Position numbers and translations under genes: made by a program
The notes under the pieces: model-generated
Told to the model about the DNA's origin: nothing
What the model saw: the letters and a program-made list of their open reading frames with translations, nothing else
The model's database searches: none
In this document: positions 9,252 to 17,448 of the stretch, piece by piece
Layout: each line of letters begins with the position of its first letter
Position numbering within the stretch: position 1 is the stretch's first letter
Source of the DNA: Bacteroidetes bacterium GWB2_32_14
GTDB taxonomy: Bacteria; Bacteroidota; Bacteroidia; Bacteroidales; UBA12077
Reading direction: 5' to 3'
Assembly (NCBI GenBank): GCA_001768235.1
Contig: MENK01000033.1
Coordinates: 19,126-83,125, forward strand
DNA: 64,000 nt

Positions 9252-9815
9252 ATGGAAAATAAAAAGGAGTTATCACCCGGACAACGTGAAGAACTAATCA
9301 GAGTATTAAAAGCCCGTTTTGAGAAAAACATGAACCGCCATAATGGTATTGAATGGGCTAAAGTACAAGCAAGGCTGGAAGCTGATACTGAAAAACTGTG
9401 GTCGCTCAGTGAAATGGAAAGAACTGGAGGTGAACCCGATGTTGTTGGTACTGATGAAAAAACAGGCGGGTACATTTTTTATGATTGTTCAGCGGAAAGC
9501 CCTAAAGGCCGCAGAAGTGTTTGCTACGATCGTGAAGGACTGGAATCGAGAAAAGAACATAAACCGGCAAATAATGCTGTTGATATGGCTGCTGCCATGG
9601 GCATTGAACTTTTAACGGAAGAACAATACCGGGAATTGCAGAAACGTGGAAAGTTCGATACGAAAACATCAAGCTGGGTGAAAACACCTGCTGAAATTAG
9701 AAAACTTGGCGGCGCACTCTTTTGTGATCGTCGCTACGACCATGTCTTCGTGTATCACAACGGTGCTGAATCTTATTATGGTGTAAGAGCATTCCGGGGA
9801 TCGCTAAGGGTATAA
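9252..9815 (+). CDS. DUF4256 family protein
   Basis: A 187-residue soluble protein that I recognise as DUF4256, a family found across bacteria with no assigned role. Typical features are the N-terminal ELSPGQREELIRVLKARFEKN, the central GYIFYDCSAESPKGRRSVCYD and the C-terminal YYGVRAFRGSLRV. There is no signal peptide or membrane segment. The gene is GC-richer than the AT-rich flanks and sits alone between two intergenic gaps, which may mean it was acquired as a single cassette. Nothing in the neighbourhood suggests a function. Confidence 0.8.
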   Translation: MENKKELSPGQREELIRVLKARFEKNMNRHNGIEWAKVQARLEADTEKLWSLSEMERTGGEPDVVGTDEKTGGYIFYDCSAESPKGRRSVCYDREGLESRKEHKPANNAVDMAAAMGIELLTEEQYRELQKRGKFDTKTSSWVKTPAEIRKLGGALFCDRRYDHVFVYHNGAESYYGVRAFRGSLRV

Positions 9816-10011
9816 TACAGATAGGTATGTGGATTGTAAATATAATTTTAATTTGAAAAAAGATCACCTAAGAAAAAATAGGAAGCTATAATGAATGAAT
9901 AACCAAAGTTAAGCCGCCAAAACATAGTAAATCTGAGTTCAATAGTTGTAAATGTATGCTGTTGATTATGAATTCAATAAATTAAAAAAGATATTGTATG
10001 TAATATTTTTA

Positions 10012-10049
10012 ATTATAATAAAAATAATTTTATTTATTTTTATTATAAT
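10012..10049. repeat. Perfect AT-only inverted repeat in the 9816-10128 gap
   Basis: The 313-bp gap between the DUF4256 gene and the next lipoprotein gene contains a 16-bp perfect inverted repeat made only of A and T: arms 10012-10027 and 10034-10049 with a 6-nt loop. It is 80 bp upstream of the lipoprotein start and 200 bp beyond the DUF4256 stop. It could be an operator, an mRNA stability hairpin or a chance result of base composition. The rest of the gap shows no open frame. Confidence 0.6.
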
Positions 10050-10128
10050 AGAATGACGAACAAGTAAAAATTGTAATCATCTTAATTTATTAATATTTCC
10101 TTAATTATTAGTATGTAAATTATTAATT

Positions 10129-10929
10129 ATGAGAAAAATATATGTGTTTATAATAATTTTATTAAGTATATATTTTTTATTTTCTTGTTCTTCTATGTAT
10201 ATTCCACCAATGGTAAATATTCCATTACACGAAAATAAAGGAGAATGCCAGATTGATGTTGGAGCAGGTACAAATAGTTTTTACTTTTCAGGTAATTATG
10301 CATTTACAGATAAATATGCATTACAAGTCAATGGAAATGCTTCATTTCACAATTTTTCAAATTATTATGACATACTTACTGATAAAGATAGAGATACATA
10401 TAGTCCTGGAGGATTATTTGAAATAGATTATGACTGGGGGGAATTTTCACATCAGTATGGTGAAATAGGATTTGGAAGATATAACATTTTAAATTCTGTA
10501 TGGAAATTTGAAACATTTGCCGGATATGGATATGGTTATGGTTATGATGAATTCGAAAATTTATATAACCATTATAATTTAGGTTATATTCAAGGTAATT
10601 TAGGAAGAAAAATACCAAAACGTAATTTTGAGTTTGGTTTTGCTTGTAGAATTTCTTACAGTGAATTTAATTTTGAATATACAAATGATAATGATGAAAG
10701 GAAGACATTAATATTTGATAATATAAGTATTGAACCCAATGCATTTTATCGTGTTGGAACGGAAACTGTTCGATTCTATTCAAAACTTGGATTTAATTTA
10801 ATGTACAGTTTTGAATCATTTGATGGAATTAACTTATATAGAGGTATAAAAAATGAAGATTTAAATTATACTGGACTTCATTGCTCTATAGGAATAAATA
10901 TTAGATTAGGTCATAAAAAAAAGACATAA
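10129..10929 (+). CDS. Lipoprotein with predicted beta-strand-rich body, unknown function
   Basis: A 266-residue protein. The N-terminus has a hydrophobic signal ending in a lipobox (YFLFSCSS) with Cys20 as the lipid anchor. The body is rich in Tyr, Phe, Asn and Gly with alternating hydrophobic positions (FYFSGNYAFTDKYALQVNG, FAGYGYGYGYDEF, FYSKLGFNLMYSF) and ends in a strand-like segment, which suggests an outer-membrane-associated barrel or similar sheet. I do not recognise a family. It is transcribed alone and converges with ogt. Confidence 0.7.
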   Translation: MRKIYVFIIILLSIYFLFSCSSMYIPPMVNIPLHENKGECQIDVGAGTNSFYFSGNYAFTDKYALQVNGNASFHNFSNYYDILTDKDRDTYSPGGLFEIDYDWGEFSHQYGEIGFGRYNILNSVWKFETFAGYGYGYGYDEFENLYNHYNLGYIQGNLGRKIPKRNFEFGFACRISYSEFNFEYTNDNDERKTLIFDNISIEPNAFYRVGTETVRFYSKLGFNLMYSFESFDGINLYRGIKNEDLNYTGLHCSIGINIRLGHKKKT

Positions 10930-10952
10930 AATATTTTATTTATTGTATTTAT

Positions 10953-11426
10953 TTACCAGAACAAGCTTTTTTGCTGAATAGCTCCTTCGTGTTCCAATAA
11001 CCATTGTTTTTTTAACAAACCACCTGCATACCCTGTCAATTTACCATCGTTTCCAATAACCCTGTGGCAAGGAATAATTATAGCTATTGGATTTTGCCCG
11101 TTTGCGGTTCCTACAGCCCGTATAGCCTTTACATCACCTAATCTTTTGGCAAGCTCTAAATACGAAATGGTTTTACCATAAGGAATTCTCATAAGTTCGT
11201 TCCACACCCGTCCCTGGAATTCTGTTCCTGATGGATTGATTTCAACTGTGAATTTTTGGCGTTTCCCGTTAAAGTATTCATCCAGCTGGTTTAAGCATTC
11301 TTTGAGATGTTGCGGAAGCAAATCCATTTTATAAAAATCATCGGTAAACGTTACTTCGGTAATGTAACTTTCATTTGCCCGTATTCTGATTTTACCAATT
11401 GCTGATTTATAATAAGCTTCGAACAT
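10953..11426 (-). CDS. ogt: Methylated-DNA--protein-cysteine methyltransferase
   Basis: Suicide repair of O6-alkylguanine in DNA. The 157-residue protein has the Ogt/MGMT core: FQGRVWNELMRIPYGKTISY, RAVGTANGQNPIAIIIPCHRVIG with acceptor Cys120 in PCHRV, and GYAGGLLKKQWLLEHEG. The N-terminal domain is the short Ogt type; no Ada domain is present. It is the last gene of a tight leftward trio, 3 bp after a VOC-family gene and downstream of a TlpA-like thioredoxin. The grouping suggests shared expression rather than a shared pathway. Confidence 0.95.
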   Translation of the reverse strand: MFEAYYKSAIGKIRIRANESYITEVTFTDDFYKMDLLPQHLKECLNQLDEYFNGKRQKFTVEINPSGTEFQGRVWNELMRIPYGKTISYLELAKRLGDVKAIRAVGTANGQNPIAIIIPCHRVIGNDGKLTGYAGGLLKKQWLLEHEGAIQQKSLFW

Positions 11427-11429
11427 GGT

Positions 11430-11897
11430 TTATTTTATATATTCATTTATAAGATTTTCAGGAACACCTGTTTTTTTATTAATCTCACTTATTGGTAAAC
11501 CTTCTTTATACATTCGTTGAATGAAAATCTCGAGCTTTTCACCAATTTCAATTAAATTGTAGTCAGGGTCAAAAAAACGAATTGTTTTTTGCCCCCAGGT
11601 TTCTTCGTGTATGTTATGGAAAAGTTTGATTTTATTGTCATTAATCAGAGATGCTGTTTCAAAAATATTGTCAGTTTCAAAATAGATTTCGAGCGATTTG
11701 TTTGGATTACCTGCATCTTCAAGTTTTTTACTTATTATATGATTGTTTTGAATTTGCCATAGCGATAATCCACCTTTTAACGATACATTATTACCAAAAT
11801 CATATAAGATTTCCTGTTTAAGAATATCGCAATAAAATGATTTTGAAATACTTATGTCTTTTACGAAAATCACCGATGAGTGAAATCTTATATCCAT
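11430..11897 (-). CDS. VOC (glyoxalase/bleomycin-resistance) family protein
   Basis: A 155-residue protein with one vicinal-oxygen-chelate unit: an N-terminal beta-alpha-beta (RFHSSVIFVKDISISKSFY) and a C-terminal strand region ending ETWGQKTIRFFDPDYNLIEIGE, where the terminal Glu is the usual metal ligand position. The last 30 residues (EGLPISEINKKTGVPENL) look like a small helix-turn-helix extension, which is unusual for simple VOC proteins. It lies between a TlpA-like gene and ogt with gaps of 9 and 3 bp. The substrate cannot be deduced. Confidence 0.8.
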   Translation of the reverse strand: MDIRFHSSVIFVKDISISKSFYCDILKQEILYDFGNNVSLKGGLSLWQIQNNHIISKKLEDAGNPNKSLEIYFETDNIFETASLINDNKIKLFHNIHEETWGQKTIRFFDPDYNLIEIGEKLEIFIQRMYKEGLPISEINKKTGVPENLINEYIK

Positions 11898-11906
11898 ACA
11901 AATACA

Positions 11907-12455
11907 TTACTTAATTTTTAATTCTTTTTCCAGTATCGATTTCATTTTTGCAAACTTTTCGTCATCGAAACCGGTTGATTCAAAAATGATCTTCCCTTCG
12001 CGGTTAATAATAATATTCCTGGGTATATATTGCTTTGCAAATAACGAGTAAACAGCTCTTTCGGGATCAGGAATAATTTCAAAAGTATATTCCCATTTTG
12101 TTCGAAATGTATCCATTTCTCCAGCAGTATGTCCACGGCCAAAAACGAAAAATTCAAAATCTGAATTGGAATTGTATTTCGACCATATTTCGTTGTGTAT
12201 AACAGGTAATTCTTTAATACAAATAGGGCACGATGTTGCAAAAAAGTTTATAAATACAACTTTCCCTTTAAAATCATTAATATCTACTGTGTCTTCGTAC
12301 CGTATAAAGCTGAATTCAGGTACATCCTGACCTACAGAAATTAAGGTTGAATTTTTAATATCCTTTTCAATCTCGGCATCTGCTTTCTTTTCTTTGCTAT
12401 TACAAGAGTAAAATATTGCAATAGAAATAATTAATGCTAGTATTTTATTTTTCAT
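11907..12455 (-). CDS. TlpA/ResA-type thioredoxin lipoprotein
   Basis: A 182-residue exported thiol-disulfide oxidoreductase. A signal peptide ends in a lipobox (AIFYSCNS, Cys18). The thioredoxin fold follows, with the redox pair Cys76-Pro-Ile-Cys79 in FFATSCPICIKELP, the downstream cis-Pro region YIPRNIIINREGKI, and no additional domain. It would be anchored to the membrane and face the periplasm, handling disulfides in exported or cytochrome-type proteins. First gene of the trio with the VOC protein and ogt. The last 15 residues are Lys-rich. Confidence 0.88.
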   Translation of the reverse strand: MKNKILALIISIAIFYSCNSKEKKADAEIEKDIKNSTLISVGQDVPEFSFIRYEDTVDINDFKGKVVFINFFATSCPICIKELPVIHNEIWSKYNSNSDFEFFVFGRGHTAGEMDTFRTKWEYTFEIIPDPERAVYSLFAKQYIPRNIIINREGKIIFESTGFDDEKFAKMKSILEKELKIK

Positions 12456-12621
12456 CTGTTGTTTTTTATTTAATTTTTATATCGAAATATACATATAATT
12501 TTCATTTCGTATATAAATAATTTGAGTTCGTTTGTTGATATTAACAGTTTGTATAAATGATTTAATCCATATTAAACTTTACACGAGTATTAATATCTAA
12601 AGGCTAAATAACAATAAGATT

Positions 12622-15030
12622 ATGATATTAAATTACCTGTTAATCGCGAAAAGAGTTCTTTTAAAAAAGAAATTATTTACTATTTTAAATATTTCGGGAC
12701 TGGCTATTGGAATAGCTGCCGGGGCTCTTATTTTTCATTACATATCGTTCGAAACAAGTTTTGATAAGTTTCATGAGAATAGTGAGAATGTTTACCGTTT
12801 AACCTATGGTAGATCAGGCCAGGATGGAAGTAATGTTGAGTTTGCTTCTGCCTGCCCGGTAATCGGCCCATTATTGAAAGAAAACTTTCCTGATATTATT
12901 GATATTGCAAGATTGTCGGTAAGAGAAGCTAATATTACATACGAAGAAAATAAATTTACCGAGAAAAAGATATATTATGCCGAACAGGATATTTTTAAAA
13001 TATTATCTTTCAATATAATAGAAGGAAATATCGAAGGAGCTTTAAATCAACCGAACAACATTGTTATTAGTAAAAGTATAGCAAAAAAATATTTTGGAGA
13101 TTCAAATCCAATTGGTAAACGATTAAAACTTAATATGAAAGATGATTTACAGGTAGTAGCAGTTTTCGACGATTTACCTGCAAACTCACATTTAAAACCA
13201 GAAATATTGGTTTCTTTTATAAATCTTACCTATTGGCGTGGAGCAGAATATTTAGAATCGTGGGGACATACAGGTGCATTTACATATCTTACTTTAAAAC
13301 CGGAAGCAAATCCCGGAGAACTCGAAAAACAGTTTATAGAATATACAAAAAGCCAGATAGGTGAAATGCTTGATCATTATAAAATGGTATTTTATTTTAA
13401 TCTCCAGAATATAGAAGATATTCACCTAAAATCTCATTTGTTGCAAGAACAGGAAACTCCCGGAGATGAAAAAGTAGTTAATTTTCTTTATATTATCGGT
13501 TTCTTTATACTTATTATTGCCTGGGTAAATTATATAAATTTGACCACATCACGTTCAATGGAACGAGCACGCGAAGTTGGTGTTCGAAAGGTTGTAGGAG
13601 CATCAAAACAAAATTTAATTAAACAATTCTATACAGAATCAATATTGGTTAACTTGGTTGGTTTGCTGCTGGCATTATTTTTAATGGAGTTGCTTAAACC
13701 AGGTTTTAGCAGTTTAACAGGTATTCCATTAGATTATGAGTTTTGGAGTCAGCCCTGGTTCATTGGCTTTGTAATCGGTACTTATTTATTTGGAACATTC
13801 ATTACAGGAATGTACCCGGTGTTTGCATTAACTTCGTTTAAACCGGTGCAAGTCCTTAAAGGCAATCTTATTGAAGCTACTCGGGGATTTAATTTAAGAA
13901 AAGTGCTTGTAGTTTTTCAGTTAGCCATATCCATAATATTAATTACAGGTACATTTGCAGTTTTTAAACAATTGAAATTTTTAAGGAACCAGAATCTGGG
14001 ATTTAATATTGATCAAATGCTTGTAATTAATTATCCTAAAGCTATTGATTCGACATTTGTTATAAGGCAAAAAACATTTAAAGAAGAAATTGCAAAAATT
14101 GCCGGAGTTAAAGGAGTTGCATATTCATCTGAAGTTCCGGGGCGCAAGATTTATTGGGATAATGGGGCAATTTATCGTGTGGGAAATGATCCATCGGCAG
14201 GTAAAAACTTCATGATTATGGGTGTTGATGATCAATTTATTTCGCAATATGATTTGAAGTTTGTGTTGGGTCGAAATTTCTCTAATGATTTTCCAACTGA
14301 TAAGCAGGCAGTAATTTTAAATGAAGCAGCTGTAAAATGGCTGGAATTTGATAGCCCTGAAGAAGCATTGAATAATCAAATAAATTATTGGGATAATATT
14401 TATACAATAATAGGTGTAATAAAAGACTATCATCATGAATCTCCAAAGTCATTATTCGAACCACAGATATTTCGTTTTCTTCCTGAAGATACGCGTGGAT
14501 GCTTCTCAATTAAATTGTCACCTGAATCAATGTCTGATAATTTAAAACAGATAGAAAATCAATGGAATAAGCTTTTCCCGGGGAATCCATTGAATTATTT
14601 CTTTCTCGATGTTTATTATGAAGAACAGTTTAAAGCGGATAAAAAATTTGGAAGTGTGTTTGGTATCTTTGCTTTCATGGCAGTTTTTATCACATGTCTT
14701 GGTTTATTTGGATTATCAATGTACACAGCAAACCTAAAAACAAAGGAAATAGGTATAAGAAAAGTTATGGGAGCAAAAGTCTCCAATATTTTAATCCAAT
14801 TCTACAAGGAGTATATATACTTTATTATTATATCATTAGTTTTTTCAATTCCTTTACTTATTTGGGGAATAAATTATTGGTTGAATAATTTTTCTGTAAA
14901 AATGACAATATCTGGCTGGGTATTTATTTTACCTGTAATTATTGTTATTTTAATCACAATTTTATCTGTTAGTGTACAAACCATAAAGGCTGCACGACTA
15001 AATCCTGTTGATACACTAAAATACGAATAA
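12622..15030 (+). CDS. FtsX/MacB-type ABC transporter permease
   Basis: An 802-residue membrane protein with the double-length layout common in Bacteroidota: an N-terminal membrane helix (about 17-40), a MacB periplasmic core domain (to about 270), three helices (about 285-440) with the cytoplasmic motif MERAREVGVRKVVGASKQNLI, a second periplasmic domain, then three final helices with TKEIGIRKVMGAKVSNIL. The repeated ExGVRKVxGA coupling helices contact an ABC ATPase. No ATPase is adjacent, so it must pair with one encoded elsewhere, or be an orphan of the anti-microbial-peptide/lipoprotein export type. Its monocistronic transcript ends at the terminator that follows. Confidence 0.9.
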   Translation: MILNYLLIAKRVLLKKKLFTILNISGLAIGIAAGALIFHYISFETSFDKFHENSENVYRLTYGRSGQDGSNVEFASACPVIGPLLKENFPDIIDIARLSVREANITYEENKFTEKKIYYAEQDIFKILSFNIIEGNIEGALNQPNNIVISKSIAKKYFGDSNPIGKRLKLNMKDDLQVVAVFDDLPANSHLKPEILVSFINLTYWRGAEYLESWGHTGAFTYLTLKPEANPGELEKQFIEYTKSQIGEMLDHYKMVFYFNLQNIEDIHLKSHLLQEQETPGDEKVVNFLYIIGFFILIIAWVNYINLTTSRSMERAREVGVRKVVGASKQNLIKQFYTESILVNLVGLLLALFLMELLKPGFSSLTGIPLDYEFWSQPWFIGFVIGTYLFGTFITGMYPVFALTSFKPVQVLKGNLIEATRGFNLRKVLVVFQLAISIILITGTFAVFKQLKFLRNQNLGFNIDQMLVINYPKAIDSTFVIRQKTFKEEIAKIAGVKGVAYSSEVPGRKIYWDNGAIYRVGNDPSAGKNFMIMGVDDQFISQYDLKFVLGRNFSNDFPTDKQAVILNEAAVKWLEFDSPEEALNNQINYWDNIYTIIGVIKDYHHESPKSLFEPQIFRFLPEDTRGCFSIKLSPESMSDNLKQIENQWNKLFPGNPLNYFFLDVYYEEQFKADKKFGSVFGIFAFMAVFITCLGLFGLSMYTANLKTKEIGIRKVMGAKVSNILIQFYKEYIYFIIISLVFSIPLLIWGINYWLNNFSVKMTISGWVFILPVIIVILITILSVSVQTIKAARLNPVDTLKYE

Positions 15031-15051
15031 ATAATAGATATAATAAAATTT

Positions 15052-15088
15052 AAAAAATGCTGATATTGGTTTATCAGCATTTTTTTTC
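15052..15088 (+). terminator. Rho-independent terminator after the permease gene
   Basis: Stem TGCTGATA/TATCAGCA (15058-15065 with 15072-15079), loop TTGGTT, extended by A/T pairs and followed by a run of eight T. It separates the permease transcript from the Crp-like gene. Confidence 0.9.
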
Positions 15089-15106
15089 GATATTGATAAA
15101 AAATTG

Positions 15107-15691
15107 ATGATGCATTCTGAAAAATTTAAAAATCTCATTAAATTTATTAGCAGGTTTGTTGAATTTACTGAACTTGAAATGCGAACTATGCTTGATTGTA
15201 TCGAAATTATTCAGTTAAAAAAGAATGAGAAATTTGTTAATGAAGGTGAAATAGCAAATAGGATTGCATTTACAAATAAGGGGTACCTGAGAGTATATTA
15301 TATTTTTGATGGCGAAGAAATTACTCGCGATATTACTCCTTTAAATACTTTTGCCACTGCTTTGCCCAGTTTTATTTCTCAAATACCATCTTATGAAATT
15401 ATTTCAGCAATTTCAGATTGTGAGTTATTTGTAATTCATAAAAAGAACCTTGATAATATGTATTTAAATTTCCCAAAATGGGAGCGATTTGGAAGAAGAA
15501 TCATTGAAGAAATGTTTGTTGAATCGCAAAGAAGAGTTTATTCATTTATAACAGAATCTGCTGAAACACGTTATAAAAAACTTTTAATACAACATCCCGA
15601 AATGATACGGGATGTTCCACTTAAATATATTGCCGATTATCTGGGAATTAAACTTCAGTCATTAAGCCGATTACGTAAATCTGTTGAATAG
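15107..15691 (+). CDS. Crp/Fnr-family transcriptional regulator
   Basis: A cyclic-nucleotide-binding-fold regulator of about 194 residues. The start is taken at the ATG at 15107; a TTG at 15104 and a second ATG at 15110 are alternatives. The beta-roll effector domain spans about 20-115 (VNEGEIANRIAFTNKGYLRVYY) and the C-terminal winged helix-turn-helix includes VPLKYIADYLGIKLQSLSRLRK as recognition unit. It lacks the cysteines of Fnr. It lies just before the glycerol-3-phosphate dehydrogenase cluster, and a 28-bp near-palindrome stands between the two, so local control of that cluster is the natural inference. Confidence 0.88.
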   Translation: MMHSEKFKNLIKFISRFVEFTELEMRTMLDCIEIIQLKKNEKFVNEGEIANRIAFTNKGYLRVYYIFDGEEITRDITPLNTFATALPSFISQIPSYEIISAISDCELFVIHKKNLDNMYLNFPKWERFGRRIIEEMFVESQRRVYSFITESAETRYKKLLIQHPEMIRDVPLKYIADYLGIKLQSLSRLRKSVE

Positions 15692-15704
15692 CAGGTTAAT
15701 TGAG

Positions 15705-15732
15705 TAATTATTTAACAAATGTTAAATGATTA
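15705..15732. promoter_or_regulatory. Candidate Crp-like operator
   Basis: Two 12-bp arms, 15705-15716 and 15721-15732, are reverse complements with one mismatch (TAATTATTTAAC and GTTAAATGATTA) around a 4-nt centre AAAT. The site lies between the stop of the Crp-like regulator and the start of glpD, 54 bp upstream of that ATG. Its size and two-fold symmetry suit a dimeric regulator of this family. Function is inferred from position. Confidence 0.5.
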
Positions 15733-15786
15733 TTCTGATTTTTTTCGGAAATTTGAAAGAACTCATCTTTCTTAATAAGTATATCT

Positions 15787-17418
15787 ATGAAACGATTATT
15801 TGATGAATCATTTGAAACCCATTATGATTTAATTATTATTGGGGGCGGAATTACAGGTGTTTCTGTTGCTTATGAAGCAGCAACAAGGGGTTTGAAAGTA
15901 GCCCTGTTTGAAAAAGCCGATTTTGGAGAAGCTACTTCTGCTGCTACTTCTAAGCTAATTCATGGAGGATTAAGGTATTTAAAATATTTTGAGTACGGTT
16001 TGGTTCGTGAATCATTAACTGAAAGACGTGTATGGGAAAACATTGCCCCAAACTTCGTCTATCCTTTACCGTTCATGATTCCAACATACAGCAACTTTAA
16101 AAACAACAAGTTTATCTTATTTATAGGGATGGTATTGTACGATATACTTTCTTTTGATAAAGCATTTACCTGGGATAAATCAAAAAAACTCCCTTTGCAT
16201 AAAACAATAAGTGCAAAAAAAACAAGAAGCATTGAGACATGTGTTCCCGATAAAAAGTTAACTGGGTCTAGTATTTATTTCGATTGTCAAAATATAAACC
16301 CGGAAAGACTTACTCTTGGGGTTTTAAATTCCGCACTTGTCTTTGGAGCAAAGGCAGCAAATTATACTAAAGTTAAATCTTTTATTAAAGATAATAATTT
16401 AATAAAAGGAGTAAAGGTTATCGATTTACTAACTGGAATAGAGCATAACTTTACATCAGATTTAACAGTAAATTGTACCGGCCCGTGGACCGATATCCTT
16501 TTAAAATCTGCAATTTCTGAAAACCATAACGAACATCATATCAGACGTTCCGAAGGGATACACATTATTACAAAAAAACTTTGTCATAGTCATGCGATTA
16601 CATTTATGACTAAAGATGGGCGGCATGTAATGATTATGCCTTGGCGAAATCACTCTCTTATAGGCACAACGGATAAAGTATATAATGGAAGTCCCGATGA
16701 TTACAAAGTTACTAAAGAAAGTATCCAGGAGCTTATTGACGAAATTAATGAGAATTATGGATTTGAAAAACTCAAATACAGTGATGTTCAGTTTGCCTAC
16801 GGAGGCTTACGTCCATTAGTTGATGACCAAACTAAAGAATCTTACGAATCATCACGTAAATATGAAATCTTCGATAATACGAAAGAAGGACTGGATGGTT
16901 TATTAACTGTAGAAGGAGGAAAATATACAACAAGCAGGAAACTTGCCAGTCAGGTTTTAAGGAAAGTATCAAAAAAATTGAACAAGAACTTAGGTTTATC
17001 TGTGACTAATAAAAAATACCTGGTAGATTCTGATATCAAGAATATGGAAAGCTACATTTACCAGTTGGTATTGAGATATCCCCAATTTTCTCAAGCTACC
17101 ATCAATTATATAGGAAGAAATTATGGTTTGCAATGCCATACTATTTTTCGATTAGCATTGTACGATAAACCTTTAGCAAAGGTATTAAACGATGATGGTG
17201 AAATTCTTGCTGAAGTTGTTTATGTTATAAAAAAAGAAATGGCTTATACATTGTCAGATATTTTTTTCCGAAGAACTGGTATAGGAACATTGGGTTATCC
17301 GGGTGATGAAACTTTTGATTTAGTTGTAAAAACTGTTAAAGAAAATTTAAAATGGGATAACCAGAAAACACGGGAAGAAATTGATAAAGTGATGAAAATT
17401 TTTAATTTACCTGAATAA
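15787..17418 (+). CDS. glpD: FAD-dependent glycerol-3-phosphate dehydrogenase
   Basis: A 543-residue flavoprotein oxidising sn-glycerol 3-phosphate to dihydroxyacetone phosphate at the membrane, passing electrons to quinone. The FAD dinucleotide fold is IIIGGGITGVSVAYEAATRGLKVALFEKADF, followed by GlpD hallmarks ATSAATSKLIHGGLRYLKYFEYGLVRESLTERR, and GTTDKVYNGSPDDY plus VEGGKYTTSRKLA in the catalytic part. The C-terminal helical domain has ADI/FFRRTGIGT. Length matches the family. It heads a rightward set with an AGPS-like oxidase and an FGGY kinase, so all three probably deal with glycerol-derived C3 phosphates. Confidence 0.93.
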   Translation: MKRLFDESFETHYDLIIIGGGITGVSVAYEAATRGLKVALFEKADFGEATSAATSKLIHGGLRYLKYFEYGLVRESLTERRVWENIAPNFVYPLPFMIPTYSNFKNNKFILFIGMVLYDILSFDKAFTWDKSKKLPLHKTISAKKTRSIETCVPDKKLTGSSIYFDCQNINPERLTLGVLNSALVFGAKAANYTKVKSFIKDNNLIKGVKVIDLLTGIEHNFTSDLTVNCTGPWTDILLKSAISENHNEHHIRRSEGIHIITKKLCHSHAITFMTKDGRHVMIMPWRNHSLIGTTDKVYNGSPDDYKVTKESIQELIDEINENYGFEKLKYSDVQFAYGGLRPLVDDQTKESYESSRKYEIFDNTKEGLDGLLTVEGGKYTTSRKLASQVLRKVSKKLNKNLGLSVTNKKYLVDSDIKNMESYIYQLVLRYPQFSQATINYIGRNYGLQCHTIFRLALYDKPLAKVLNDDGEILAEVVYVIKKEMAYTLSDIFFRRTGIGTLGYPGDETFDLVVKTVKENLKWDNQKTREEIDKVMKIFNLPE

Positions 17419-17448
17419 TTTACCGGGTCTTACTAAAAATAATAAAAT

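Noticed and set aside
9252..9815. DUF4256 gene as part of an operon with the CMD protein
   Set aside because: The 169-bp gap and separate upstream sequence give no support for co-transcription.
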